64,000 nt of DNA from Spirometra erinaceieuropaei. Lineage: Eukaryota > Platyhelminthes > Cestoda > Diphyllobothriidea > Diphyllobothriidae. Shown one piece after another: positions 1 to 12,200 of the stretch. The position numbers and the translations under genes were made by a program. The stretch spans positions 2,705,560 to 2,769,559 of the forward strand of contig CACRXP010000008.1 in assembly GCA_902702965.1 (NCBI GenBank). The letters are read 5' to 3'. The notes below the pieces were generated by a model. The model was not told the DNA's origin. It was given only the letters and a program-made list of their open reading frames with translations, and did not search any database. Every line of letters begins with the position of its first letter. Position 1 is the first letter of the stretch.

Positions 1-318
1 ACAGTGTGAGTTCCTACCAAATGCGCAGAAGAAAGCATATTTTGTGCATGTTCTCTATATAATATATTTGAATTTATAAGGCCATCGAAAATCAAAAGGA
101 AAAATGGATGCTACGTTATTAGTCATTTGTTACCGAGTGTAGTCACTGCTGGAGGTCAAAAAGAAGTGCATTCAAAAGCCGACATCCTGGCGAGTCCGAA
201 ATGTTATAGGGTTATGCTGCATGATAATAAGTATAACAACCTCACTTAAGTAATCCTTCCTAATCGGAAACGCATTCCGGAATTTCGGCCAACATTTCAT
301 GAGATCGGTCACGCACTG
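1..318. mobile_element. Right half of a family-B palindromic TA element (cut by window edge)
   Basis: Matches the right arm of the full copy at 11462-12358 (GAGATCGGTCAC end, CTAAGTAATCCTTCCTAATCG block). It ends in CACGCACTG followed by TA at 319-320. The left arm lies outside the window. Confidence 0.65.
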
Positions 319-319
319 T

Positions 320-1400
320 ATAACTATCCTCCTCTGGAACGAATCCCCAGGCCTCTTTGCACTCCTTGAAAGTGGCCAACTCCACTACCACTCTAACGTC
401 ATTCTTCTATGCTACCTGCGAGAATGGTGCCAGCAGAACCAATCACCGTAATGGTTTCATTCCAACTTAGCGCGTAAATTGCTGAATCATGCGTTTTCTA
501 CTAAACCCTGAATCGTTTAAAGATTGAACCTTGTCCGCACAATCATACGCTATTACCATTAAGTATTGCACCATATCAATCGAAATGGAAATCCACATTA
601 TGAATAAAGTTATGAACGTATAAAGTTATGTATAAAGTCACCCCGTTCTATTTGATCTCTTCTTCATGGCGTATGCTGTCACAGAATAAATGACTGTGCT
701 TTAAAATGCATAAATTTTGGGGTAGATAACTGAACGTGGGCTAAACCATTGTAGTCCGAGGAAATAAGTATGGTGAACATGTTGTCGAAAATACCATTTC
801 TAAGGTCTGCAATCAGACGCAAACGTCTACTCAACAAGAATAAATGGCAGCCATATAACCATGGATTTCGGGCGTATTTTTCACACATAGTACAGGCTGG
901 CATTTCGTGGCTCAGTACGCCCGCATTAATTTGTTTGCAAAGTTCCCTTCCTAGGAGTTTGGTTTTCCTGGGTGAAAACGAGTATAATGCGGCACCTAAA
1001 CACTGTTTGTTAAAATTGAACCATACAAACCCAATCGCTGGGCAAATGGTACAATCCGCTGAGTATCTCGACTTTCGTCATTATGTTAGCCATATTAATT
1101 TCTTTAGATTGCAGTGGTTCAGCCGACGTTTGCGTATCTACCCTGAAAGTGGTAAATTTAAACGTTTACTTGTCGTAATTGTATGCTCAGTGGAAGCGTA
1201 CGCCATAAAACCGCAGAACAATGGAACGTGGCAACTTTATCCGACAACATGATTTCATGAGCTGTCACACCTAGTGTACCTAATGGATTGGCAGACTTCC
1301 AAGCAACGACTTAAACTCGTCGTGATAGTTTCAAAATTCATCAAGTTTATTATGGCGACGAATGCACTGATATGCTGTAGGGATGGAATCCGCAGAGTTG
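320..1400. repeat. Unclassified dispersed repeat (R1)
   Basis: Segments recur elsewhere. Bases about 420-660 match about 40180-40410 (shared TTGAACCTTGTCCG context), and about 770-800 matches 40495-40530. Bases 1080-1250 match parts of 14460-14660, 29860-29930 and 50640-50820. A 160-codon open frame (770-1252) runs across it, but its product is unrecognisable and the other copies do not appear to keep the frame. I treat this as non-coding repeat. Confidence 0.5.
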
Positions 1401-1895
1401 AGCTCACCCTTTGTTCCTCTCATCGATTATCTCGAGAAGGCGACCGAGGGCCCTACACAACAACTGTCCAATCACGGACGAGGCCGCTGATCCACCAGTT
1501 AAACCGGCTTCTTAACAAACAAGGGCTTAAGTATCTGATCTCATCGGCTAAATGTAAAAGCCGACAGAAGCAGACGTTGTCTTATTTTATTAATTACTAA
1601 ATTGCACAGGCCTGACTTTGCCTTTCGACTATACGTCCGCTTTCATGGCAAGTCCACCTACAACCTGCCTAAGTGGATGTCCCGAAAGTTAAATTTCTTC
1701 GAATACCGCGGGGATCATCAGTTAAATGGATCTTCGCGTACCAGGCTGACCTCCTAGGACGACAGAGTGCTCAGTCAGATGGAGCCATGATATTCTTTCA
1801 CTTGACACCACCCCTTACGTGCATCCATCAGACGCAAAGTAATGCAAAAGCGGTAAGATGTGGCTGTGTAGACCCACCCAATGAACACAACACTC

Positions 1896-1966
1896 ATGGG
1901 GTTGGAGTTAGAGGTTAGGGTTAGTGGTTAGAGTTAGGGGTTTGGGTTAGAGGTTAGGGGTTAGGA
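1896..1966 (+). repeat. Degenerate telomere-like TTAGGG tract
   Basis: A run of GGTTAG/GTTAGGG variants, about eleven units with substitutions. It lies beside the dispersed CAGCC/GTAATA repeat at 2040-2160. Confidence 0.7.
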
Positions 1967-2039
1967 CGACTATTTCTAAACCACTCAAAGTACAACTGCC
2001 CATTCCCGATAGCTTTTCTTTTGCATACAATTGCTTGGC

Positions 2040-2160
2040 CTCGTCGCCTGTGCGTTCCACGGCCCTACCTGTAAAAACCCCTATCACCACCGATCCCATA
2101 TTACAGGTGGCTGAGGTTTGTTTACTTCAAGTGGGGCTACCAAATCACATCTGACCGTTC
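2040..2160 (-). repeat. Dispersed repeat R2 (found beside telomere-like tracts)
   Basis: The reverse complement matches 50165-50235 and 57490-57600: a CAGATGTGATT block, then GTAAACAAACC, CAGCCACCTGTAATA and GGGTTTTTACAG. R2 lies close to TTAGGG-like sequence at several sites in the window. Confidence 0.55.
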
Positions 2161-3500
2161 TTTAAGAAGAGTATGATGAAACGTGAGGGCCTCCTACGGG
2201 GTGAGCGTAATGCGACTAGTGTAAATCTGTGAACAAAATTTGCCTATATCTAATGACGCAGCGGTGTTTTCTCCTATGTTCTGTCCATTTCCACAACCGG
2301 TTCTGCGATAGCTGGGTATATCTCCTCTAGCCACTTTGACTCTTCATTCCGGTGCTTCAGCCAATTGCTGGATTCATAATGGAGGAAGAGGAAGAGCAGT
2401 AGTCGTCGTGAACACGCTGAAACTAAGTGGCGAAGTAGGAGCCAGAGCATACGAGGAGGTTACCAACATAGCAATCGCCGGTGGCCCACAAGTAGTGTCG
2501 TAGGGCCAAAATACGTTGAATTGACTCGGAGATATGAATCTGCAAATGCGGCATATATGCAGAAGATTTGATAGGCGCGTCCACGTTCCGTCCTCCGTAA
2601 ACTGTGTTTCAATAATCATCCACAGAAGAGAACCACCCAATATTCGATACTGTATTATGTAGAAAAAATGTCCCCGAGACCGGATTAATGTCTGACCTTG
2701 GACAAGAACTCAAAAACGATCCACTCCAGTCTGTGCCCGCATATCACATGTTGCACTCTGAAGGACGAACTTCGAAATTCGGTTTTCCGCGAAGCAGGCA
2801 CTCAACGGTTTTCTTGAAAAGCCAAAAAACCGCCCACTCGTTGTCATCCTTTCATAGTCGAGTTCCCTTGGCAAGTACAGAGACTGGAATGTCCATTTCA
2901 GACCTGCATTCTGTCTTCAGTTCCAAACGCAGGTTACACGTGCGAGATTCTAGCACGAGACAGCTTTACTACCGACTTTATCCCATGGCAGCTGGGATCC
3001 GAAATATTCGGTCAAATAAATCAGCTTCCAGACAGGATGGAAATGCTCATTTTCCTCTGCAGTCCGAATAGATTGTCGCACGACATCCTTATGTCCTAGC
3101 CTAGTCTCTGACGGTAAACTGTTCGAGTCAAGGCGCATTTAGCATAAGGTAACGGCACAGCATGTGGCCTAGTAATCCAGTATAAAAAGGCAGATTTTGC
3201 ATCATCCCAACCAGATGCTTGAGTTTCTGGGTCAGAAATGAGCGTTAAATAAAACCACGAGTCGAATGAGCTCTTGACGTAATAAATGATACTAGATAAT
3301 TCACAGCGAGTCCTTGTTTGCACCCTTGGCGACTGGTATACGGTGGTGGGAAGGGAGAACAAGGCCGACCCTGGGAACTGCTCCATTCCCACGAACAGCA
3401 GCTAGTAGCACATATATATATATATATATATTTATATTGGATAGCTGAGGTAGTGTGCATTCCGAGATAATATGATGAAGAGAGAAGGCTCGTCGGAAAA
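2161..3500. other. Non-coding stretch, nothing recognised
   Basis: Contains only short open frames without recognisable domains and an (AT)n microsatellite at 3412-3433. No exon with a convincing coding signal was found. Confidence 0.5.
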
Positions 3501-3510
3501 ATTGAGTTGT

Positions 3511-3557
3511 ACTCGTAAATTTTCGAGCTGGTGACACCAACCCGTCGTCAGACGAAA
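3511..3557 (-). ncRNA. Hammerhead-ribozyme-like motif of a Penelope-like element
   Basis: Read on the minus strand: stem I 5' arm TTTCGT, core CTGACGA, one extra C, and a 9-bp stem II if that extra C is paired with the G of GAAA (GGGTTGGT with ACCAGCTC if it is not). Then GAAA, a palindromic AATT short stem III, a T at the cleavage position, and stem I 3' arm ACGAG. All core elements of a type I minimal hammerhead are present. It lies 345 bp 3' of the GIY-YIG fragment on the same strand, as expected for PLE terminal repeats. Confidence 0.7.
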
Positions 3558-3901
3558 TAAACAGTGGAGAAAGTGAACTGGTCAGAATAAATTTGCTGGC
3601 GTGAGAGGGCAGCCACTGACAGGCAAGCAACTAATGTGTGAAGAAGGGTGGACAGATAATTAGGCTGGGATCCGTGGCGGGGGAGGGAAGGGGGAACTTT
3701 TGCGTCTCTCTGTGTTGGAGGGTAGGGGGGATGACGAATCAATGGAACTATTGGCAGTGGGCTTAATGGTCGTCGATCCGGCATGCGGGCGGAGGTCAGT
3801 GAGCCCAACGTAGAGGTGTTACGGCTTGTAGTTGCGGTTCGCTGTGTCTGGGGGTGTAATGGGGTGACGAAATAGGGCGATTCTACATGGCCCAGTGTGG
3901 A

Positions 3902-4372
3902 TTAGCGGCTGTTGTTAGGTCGTGGGCGCAAGTCAGTGAGCCGGGCACGCAGACCTTCGTAATGAGCATCTAGATCGACATGGCGATTGATGCTTGTCGT
4001 GTTAGAGTGCCAGGCTTCGAGGAATCCACGAGCGTGTTTGGTGTTCGCCATGGCAACAACTTCAGTTCCTTCCCAGTTGAAGCGATGGTCGCATTCAAGG
4101 GCGTGTGCAAACACCAGTGACAAAGGGTCACGTTGGCGGATGGCTAGTTTATGCTCGTTTATACGCGTCCCAAGTCGTCGGCCTGTATGACCAGCATAGT
4201 TGCAAGAGCAGTTGGCGCACGGAATGCGGTAGATGACATTGGTTTGCTGCTCTTTAGGTATAGGGTCTTTCACTCGCGATAGTGTTGCGCGCACAGAGGA
4301 CGCCGGCTTGTGGGCAATGAAGCTGCCAAACCGGTTTAGTTGTCGGGCGATCGCTTCGGAAATACCCTGCAT
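3902..4372 (-). pseudogene. Penelope-like element fragment, GIY-YIG endonuclease domain
   Basis: The 156-residue open frame contains VIYRIPCANCSCNYAGHTGR, then a TRINEHKLAIR block and a LEAWHSNTTSINRH block. This is the order seen in the C-terminal GIY-YIG endonuclease of Penelope-like retroelements, including the CxxC between the two halves of the motif. The reverse transcriptase half is missing upstream, where a SINE-like repeat begins at about 4430. The frame is open here, but the element is 5'-truncated and certainly immobile alone. A hammerhead-like motif follows at 3511-3557. Confidence 0.8.
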
Positions 4373-4429
4373 GTAGGGTAGCGAGTAGAATTTCCGATGT
4401 TCTGGTCCCTCATTAGAATAATATTCCAG

Positions 4430-4615
4430 AGAAAGACAAGCATGACTGGAATGGCCAATTCTGGCTTGCCAGCCGTCGTCAGCCAGTAATACTCAATCCC
4501 GAAGTGTGGCACATCCGGGGCTCGAACTCGCGACCTGTTAGTTAGAAGTCCAGTGCCTCTAACCACTGAGCCACGGGTTCGTTGTCCTGTCGGATGGGAT
4601 CAAGTATATACAATG
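4430..4615 (-). mobile_element. tRNA-derived SINE-like repeat (family S1)
   Basis: On the minus strand a tRNA-like head (about 4517-4580) has an A-box-like GTGGCTCAGTGGTTAGAGG and a B-box-like GCGAGTTCGAGCC. It is followed by a body with CACACTTCGGGATTG and GGCCATTCCAGTC. The same order occurs at 58858-59012. It is not a functional tRNA because there is no proper cloverleaf or anticodon stem. Confidence 0.65.
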
Positions 4616-4835
4616 GTAGAGGGACCCTCACCGATCATTTTACGGGCACCCCCCCCCCCTTTGTGCCTCGGAACTCATTCTGGAGCAGTCGGTTATTCCG
4701 CCTATATCACTAGTCGCTGTGAAGCTGCTGACTAGGCTCGAGACAGAGTCCCAAGGAAGACGGTACGAGTGAGCTCTGTAGCGCAATCAGCGAGGTCCCC
4801 TCTACCATTGTATAGCCCTGATCGCTACCGACGGG
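4600..4835. repeat. Inverted repeat pair with CACCGATC module
   Basis: ACAATGGTAGAGGGACC near 4611 is inverted as GGTCCCCTCTACCATTGT near 4795. The intervening CACCGATCA...TTACGG module recurs at 22446, 25017 and 58758. A C(10) run at about 4650 lies in it. A further degenerate tRNA-like segment (TAGATCAGTGGGTAGGACAC) follows at about 4848. Confidence 0.5.
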
Positions 4836-4934
4836 AAAACGAGCCCGTAGATCAGTGGGTAGGACACTGGACTTAAAGCCAAACGGTTGCGAAACCTGGG
4901 GTTGGACGTGAATGTGGAAAAAAGAGTACAATTA

Positions 4935-5575
4935 AGTTTTAAGAAAGTTTTCTAATTGCCGAATAATTTGGAGCCTGAACATTCGTAGCGATAGCGCTTA
5001 GTGATTTCATTCTACAAGGTGCATACGTTCCGCGTAAAGAAAATAACATATTTTTCTATACCTTTTAAAAGATACCATACAGAGTCCATAAAATTTTGCA
5101 ATGGATGCGGACTATGCTGTACATTTCATGAGGAGCTGTGGTAAACGTCCAGGTACGATGCTATGTGAATGGACATCGCGCGATCATAAAAAATCTCATA
5201 GTTAGAAACTTTTTTAAAGCCTGATTATACTCCTTCCTTGAGTATAAAATATAAAGAAGACGTGATGCTCTATTAATTGACTGAAAGAAAGCATATTTTT
5301 GTCTATGGTTTCTATAAGATAAATTTGAATTTGCAAGACTATCGGAAATCAATGGCAAGAATCCATGCTACATACGTAGTCATTTTTTACCGAGTACGGT
5401 TTCTACAGGAGACTGAAAAGCAGTGCATTCAAAAGCCGACATCCCGGCGAGTCGGAAATATTATAGGATTATGCCGCAAGATAATCAGTATCACAACGCC
5501 AACTAATTAATCCTTCCTAATCGAAAACACATCTCAGATTTTCAGCCAACATTTCATGAGATCGGTCACTCACTG
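4935..5575. mobile_element. Family-B palindromic TA element, truncated copy
   Basis: Holds the right arm and a longer centre of the family. It ends AGATCGGTCACTCACTG followed by TA at 5576-5577. It aligns by eye to the right half of the 11462-12358 copy (AAGCATATTTTTG, CCGAGTACGGTTTCTACAGG). The left arm is missing. Confidence 0.6.
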
Positions 5576-6011
5576 TATGTATTTTGGATTGATGCAGTTG
5601 CTCTACATGGACCGTCTAACTGTCACGGCAAAATGTACCACTACTGGTTTTTCTCTCCAAGAACTGGCTGGTTTTTCGTCCAGATGAGAAATATACGGCA
5701 CTTCTACTAATCAGGGCTTTGGAAATAAACTCCATCTTTGCCTTTTGTCTGAAGTAAGAATTAAGCACGTTGTATGCATTCTGGTAGGGCAGTCTCATAA
5801 GTCCCATTCGGTTACTCTTCCCCATCCTACTGCACTCTGTTTGCGGCGTCGACTATTTCGAACCTCCTTACAGTTCCGAATTTTTTTTCTCGACTTCAGT
5901 AATTTGACAGTCATTCGTCAGCTTAAACCTCTCCTGGGACTCGAAGCATCTCTGCAACAATTAGACAGAGCTCCTGCAGAGCACCCTGTGGAGAAATCCG
6001 CCGAAAACAAG

Positions 6012-6258
6012 ATGATTTCGGGTGAGGAGGTGGAGGTAGAAAAGCGCGCCAGGCAGATCTTCCTTGCCTGCGCCAGGGCGTACTCCAAGCAGGGGGATCT
6101 GGAGGGTGTCATTACGGTCAGTGATCTGCCCGATTTGCTGAGGCAAGTAGATCCGGCTCTGCTGAGTATGGACGAGAAGCAGCAACAGGAACTGTTTCGT
6201 AGGTTGGATGCGAACCAGGACGGAGCAATCACGCTGGCTGAACTCACATCAGCCCTGA
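6012..6258 (+). CDS. Exon 1: EF-hand region
   Basis: Encodes residues 1-82 plus the first base of codon 83. It contains the degenerate first EF-hand (GVITVSDL segment) and the canonical second loop DANQDGAITLAE. The donor is GTAAGT at 6259, phase 1. The frame remains open upstream, and a TTTTTTTTCTCGACTTCAG acceptor ends at 5899, so the exon could start at 5900. That would add about 37 codons of leader or 5' UTR. Confidence 0.8.
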
Positions 6259-9200
6259 GTAAGTGTGCTGTGGGAAGACATTGTTTTTTTCTGCTCTGTC
6301 TATTGCTGGAGGAGACTAAGGAGTCCTTCCCTTAAAACTGTTGTGAGTTGACCTTCTATTTTTGTTCCCAGTTTTTTTAGAAGATACAAGATGCGCGAAC
6401 TGCTACTAAAACAACCATTGCTTTGGGAATGTGAAAAAATTTATTTCGCAGATTTTTGAGCGAGGTTCTTCAAGTCCTCCTCGTCAGGTTTATGGCTTTT
6501 GCGCTGAACAATCAATTTCTTAAATGTGCTTAAAATCATTACCTGTCCATTGATTATGCCAATAAGCTATTGCTGTGTGCTATCGGTCTGTTTTGATTGG
6601 TTGCCTTATTTTCCGTTTTTCCTCGAAATCTACTCAGTATGTCGATTGTTGTGTGAATTATTCGAGCATACAACCTCAAAGATGGGCAGGCACAAACAAT
6701 GTGAGCTCTACCTCAATTAAATGCGTGCCTTGTGTTTAGGCTATAGTCTGCTCCCTGGGAGAGGTGATCACACATCTTTACTGACAGTTTGTATTCATGA
6801 ATATGTGTGGGCACAGATTTGGTAGTTCGACCACAACATTCTGCACCGCGGTCGTCGCTTGAAATATCTTGGGAGGCTTCCTTTATGCTCAAATGGCTAA
6901 ATCTATCCTTAGCTGGGTGCGTAATGTAGCCGCAGGCCTAGGTTCCACTTTTGCGTCCCCTCAAGCATTCTTCCGCGAGTCCAGGTGCACATTTCACGCA
7001 AGGAAGCTTTCTCTGCTATCTGATTTGGGCTTCCAACAATAACTACTTAATTACCTTACTTGCTACCCGTGCTGACGTGATGAATCTCTAGGGCACCCAA
7101 TGAGGAAAATGATTTCAACGGGCAATCTCATTCTTCTCAAGAATTTTCATTTTCAGAGCACTGTGTTTTTTGCTTCATTAATTAGGTTGTTGACAGCACA
7201 CCACTTATATTCTGCTCGAAAATAATGTTTTTCTCAGCCTCTTTATTCCTTAAGGAGCCTAAAGCAAGGAGTGTTGTAGTAGTGTACAATACACGAACTG
7301 CTTTTGGCCCGAATAACTTTAGGGAAAGGGTGTAGTATATACAGTCTTCAAGTGCAGTTGTACGTAGCCTCCTCTCTTTAATGACCAACAAATACCATTG
7401 CGATGGGATCTACACGTTGAAAAACGTCAGGAAAAAGTCCAAAGATGACAATTATTTCCCTCCTTTCACACCAAACGTTGTCTATATCTAGTACGGGAAA
7501 TGAATTTTTGACCTACAGAATTATTGGGGACTTGTTTTTTGCCTGTCGATAATGAATGGACTGATGGTACTCGCTGTTCTCTGCGTGTGTACGTGACATT
7601 GCTTTGATGCAACTTCACAGACTTCTCTCATTCACATCTTTGGACGTCCCCTGCTGGCTCAGTGCAGCCGCTGCGGGCTGCAAAACTCACGGAACGTCGA
7701 CCAAAATCACTTAAAGTGTCTTCAGGTAAAATAAAACCACTTAGGTGATGCTGCAACGCCGATAATTTTGGGATGTAATATCTATTTTTCTGATAGATCT
7801 GGACGCGACACAGTTTCATAGGCAAAACGATCAGCAATTATATGATCCCACCCAAGGTGGTCATTTTTGGCAAGCATTCCTATGGGTGCAATGAAATGAT
7901 TATTGATGTACTTCTCATTGTGTCTTCCAAAAAGGATAAATTGAAGTCGTTCAGGTCGGTCTTTACATGCGAGCAATCAGTTTGAGGAGCATGTTCGTTG
8001 CACATTAGATGACAGTTCGCTGGCAGAGGTTTGCAGCCGTCCTCAACCACCATCACCACCACCACCACCACCACCACCACCACCACCACCACCACCACCA
8101 CCACCACCACCACCACCACGGCGCCATCTATCCCCCTTTTTTGCTGAAATTGAACGCGTGTACGCGCGCTCTGTTGTCTCAAGGTCACTCTGCTGTATGG
8201 CGGACGTTCGCGCTGTAAAGGCGCTTCACTTAATCTGAAGCATGTTTATCTGCAGCCAATCGATAAACGCATTCGTGTCCATGCCTCATGTGAGGCAGCG
8301 CATGTTTACTCGGGGACAAAGCACTCAATATCATTCTCACAAACCGATGTTTAGCAACCAACCACGGAGACGCCGTCTCAGTGTGATCACAAACCGACAA
8401 CGGTGTCAAGCTGCCAGAGACGACGACAAGGGGTCGGCACAGAATAAAGTCCCCCTCCTGGTCCTTCTCGATTTCTCTCTGCCAACTGGGACTAAGCGTT
8501 CATTGTATTTTTTAGTGTAGGCCTGCCGTTTTAGCCAATGCTGGTCTCTACAAGGATTAAGGACTAAAGTTTGTGTGTGTGTGAGAGAGAGAGAGAGAGA
8601 CCCGCTGTTGAGGCATCGCTGATCAATGATGACCAATAAATGAATAATGCTGTTCTGACACTTTTGTCTTTTTCAACAACAGTTCTTAATTCTAATTTTG
8701 TGAACGGCCCCCATCAATGCAACCTATCTCCCCTTAACTTACGCCGGTATGCTTGCTGGCCCGCGCTGCCAACTCATTGCGAATGCCGCAAAAAAATCTA
8801 TCAGGACAGGCCATCAAAAATCGGACAGTTTCTATTTTCACTTCTTTCTACTTAGAATGGAGTAGTGTTTGTGAAAATGAGCACCCAGCTGGTGAAATTC
8901 GATGTAGTACACCATCATTTGTGCACACAGAGTCCATTTGTTTAATTTTTCCTCCTCCCTCTCTCCTGTGTGGTCGATGTTCCCGATGTGCGATTCTCAC
9001 GGATTTGCACCCAAGTTTCCACGATCTCGAAAATCCGGCTTCGCAATAAAGAAACTCGATTTCGATTACCTGTCGAATGTAATGGGGCAGTCTCTCACAC
9101 CATACTGCTTTGCTCAGCCAAAACACAGAAGTCCACTAGCACTAAAACTGTCCCCTGCATTCGGAAAAGCATAAGCATAACCGCATCTTCCCGGACATTC

Positions 9201-12200
9201 AGTTCACAAGGGAAGAAGAGCATGCCGAACAGCTGCCTTTCCTTTACGTTCTCGTCACACGCACACCCAACGGCGAACTCGGCATCACGGTGTACAGAAA
9301 GACGATTAACACGACTCGGATTCTCAACTACCATAGTAACCACCCAATGGCGCATAAACTCAGCTGTGTTAGGTCACTCTTCCAACGGGTAAAAACGCAC
9401 TGAAGTGAGCCAGAGGGACGAGTACGAGAACTTTGGCATCTTCGAGACCAAATGGCAAGGAATGGATACCCGAACAACTTCGTCAGCCGCCGCCTCCACA
9501 AGCACAAACGGAGGAGAGCCGCCAACACTCTGGCACCCTCTACCATATATAAAGAACGTGTCCGAAGCGATGTAACGTATCGCTGGAGAGCTCGGCGTGG
9601 GTATCACTCACCGTCCGACAGCGACCATGCGCAACAAAATCATGCTAGTGAAGGACCGACTAGACGTGGGAGAACAATCGAGTGTCGTTTATCAGATCCC
9701 ATGTCGGGACTGCCCTCACCACTACACACGACAGACCAGACAACGACTTAGCTCACGAATAACGGAACATAAACGGGCGGTCCGGATAGGCGACCCCCGG
9801 TCTCAGGTCGCCACTCACACCCTGGAGGAAGGCCACGAATTCAACTTCGCCAGCACACGGATAGTAGCGCGGGCCAGCAACAAGACAGAGCGAGAACTGT
9901 TGGAGGCCTGGGTGTCTGACACCAACTCTATCAACAGACAGGTTTACATAACCCCCCCCCCCCTGCTATCACGCGCTCCGCATCCGCGTCCAAGAGGCGA
10001 GATCCAATTTCCAGCCAAGGGTGCACGCAGTCACGCCACCGTGAGACGGCGTGGGACTCAGCTTATCGCGAATACCACTTTCTGCACTCATACCCCTCCC
10101 TTCATGGCTTGAGTACAAAAACTGTTCATTTGATGCCGCATTGTCACAGTCTCTGACGCTGGCCTCCTGTACGAGACCGAAAGCTCAGAATAATACACCT
10201 ACTATTCCAGAGATCCTTTGTTCATCTTCTTTACAATAAGCTGGTATATTCGGTCTCGATCAGATATTTCCCTAATCTGTACATTAATCCGAACTTTCCG
10301 AATGCTCAGTCACTCAGTGACTTTCCTGGTCCAATCATAAGGTCATATTTCGCCCTCGGTACAGAAAGAGTAAAGTTCACGAAGATGTGTCATAATCCTG
10401 GGGAAAATCATAACAAGAGTGTGGTAGATGGCTGGTGGATTTTGTTTGGCGCACTCGAACCGTGTCTGCTCTACGGAGAGCTGAACGGTTTGTGGTCTGT
10501 AGGCAGAAGGCTAACTAAATTCCACCCCCTCCCCTGCCTAGTGGCCAACTGAATTGGTCAGCCGCCGTACGATAAGTCTATTTCGGAGGCGGCGGAAGGA
10601 CCAGACGTGATCCACCGCTATTCTCGTTTGTATTACGATGTCGTGCCCGTCAGTCCGTCGGTGAATGCAAAAGACCTAAACACGCACTGCTTCGGCAAAT
10701 GTCTTCAAGAAGTGTTTTATTTTGAACGTTTTAACAAACCCGTAGTGGACAATCTGCCTTTATGGCCAATCGATTGAAAACGCTTAAAAGTAAGTATTCA
10801 GCGATATTTTAAGGTGAATCTGAAACTCAACGTAATCCACGACAAAAGAAAAGTGCGTGTTAATTTAGCATAAGAAAAGTTCTCTTTGTGTACACAAAAT
10901 CGTATTATACGAGTACACGTGCCAATTCTATTGAATTTGTCCGGCACTGACTAGCCTGGCAACATGTGATCTTATAAATACTTTTATTCCTAATATGTCC
11001 CTATTGGCGAAGTTGAGCAAAATTCTGCTTGGCTTAGTGAACTGAGTCTCAGTTAACGTAAAAACGGAAAACATGTAGCAAATTCTCAAGAACCGTTTTG
11101 GAATCTATACACAGAATGTAGGTTGTTGGCAAACCGTCCTACCTGACATTACACTAGTCCTTAAAAGGTATTTTAATGTAGTCTTTTAAAAAACACTCTT
11201 TTTAAGCGTTATGCTATTTGCGCGGTCATATTTACTAAGCATATTGAGTGGACAGACAAGCAGTACTTCTAAAACCAAAATTGGCTCAAGTACAACCGCT
11301 TTTTTGCGTTTTCAAAATTGTCCACATTTCTGGAAAACTTGGTACTTCTAAAGGAGTTAACATTGCCTCCAACTGCAGCTTTTTAATTTCATTAGAAACT
11401 AACAGCGAACTTGTAGTGGATCAGTATATTTAAGGTCTATAGGCTCAGACTTCAGTTTTTACAGTGGGTGAACGATCTCATGAAATGTTGGCCAAAATTC
11501 TGAAACGCGTTTTGGAGTAGGAAGGATTACTTAGGTGGTTGTAACATTGAATATCTTGCGGCATAATCCTATAATATTTCGGATTCGGTAGGATGTTGGC
11601 TTTTGAATGCACTTCTTTTCTATCTCCTGTAGAAACCGTACTCGGGAAAAGTGGCTACCTAGGTAGCATGTATATTTCATACTGACTTTCGATGGTCTTA
11701 TAAATTATAATGTATTTAATAGAAACCACAAACAAAAATCGGCTTTCCTTCACGCGTTTAATAGAAAAACACGTCAACTTCATATTTTATACTCGAAGAA
11801 AGAATATAATAAGGTTTTAAAAAAGTTTCTAATTATGAGATTTTTAAGACCGCATAAAAAAGAATATCTTTTTTAAAAGGCATAGAAGAATATTTGGTTT
11901 CCTTTACGCGGAGTGCATGCACTCTGTAGACTGAAATCAATTAGCGCTAGTGCAACGACTGATCAGGCTCCACATTATTCGGCAATCAGAAGACTTTTTT
12001 AAAACCTAATTACACTCCTTTTTCGAGTATAAAATACAAAGATGACGTGGTTCTCTATCAGACGACTGAAAGAAAACATATTTTGTTTGTGGTTTCTATT
12101 AAATATATTTGAATTTGCAAGACCAACGAAAATCGATGGGAAAAATGCATGCTACCTAGATAGCCACTTTTCCCGAGTACGGTTTCTACAGGAGATTGAA

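Larger units (their letters stand above)
6259..11461 (+). other. Intron 1, proximal part
   Basis: Intron 1 runs from 6259 to 13171. From 6259 to about 8040 nothing is recognisable. After that come a CAC microsatellite (8046-8119), a GT/GA microsatellite (8571-8600), a PLE fragment (9176-10190), and an A/T-rich stretch from about 10200 to 11460 with no signal. Confidence 0.6.

Noticed and set aside
770..1252. 160-codon open frame
   Set aside because: No recognisable domain, and it lies in dispersed repeat R1, whose other copies do not appear to keep the frame.
5918..6247. 109-codon minus-strand frame opposite exon 1
   Set aside because: It is the antisense shadow of the EF-hand exon, whose plus-strand product has a canonical calcium loop.
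8009..8218. Open frames with poly-His (plus) and poly-Val (minus)
   Set aside because: They are translations of the CAC microsatellite with no other coding signal.
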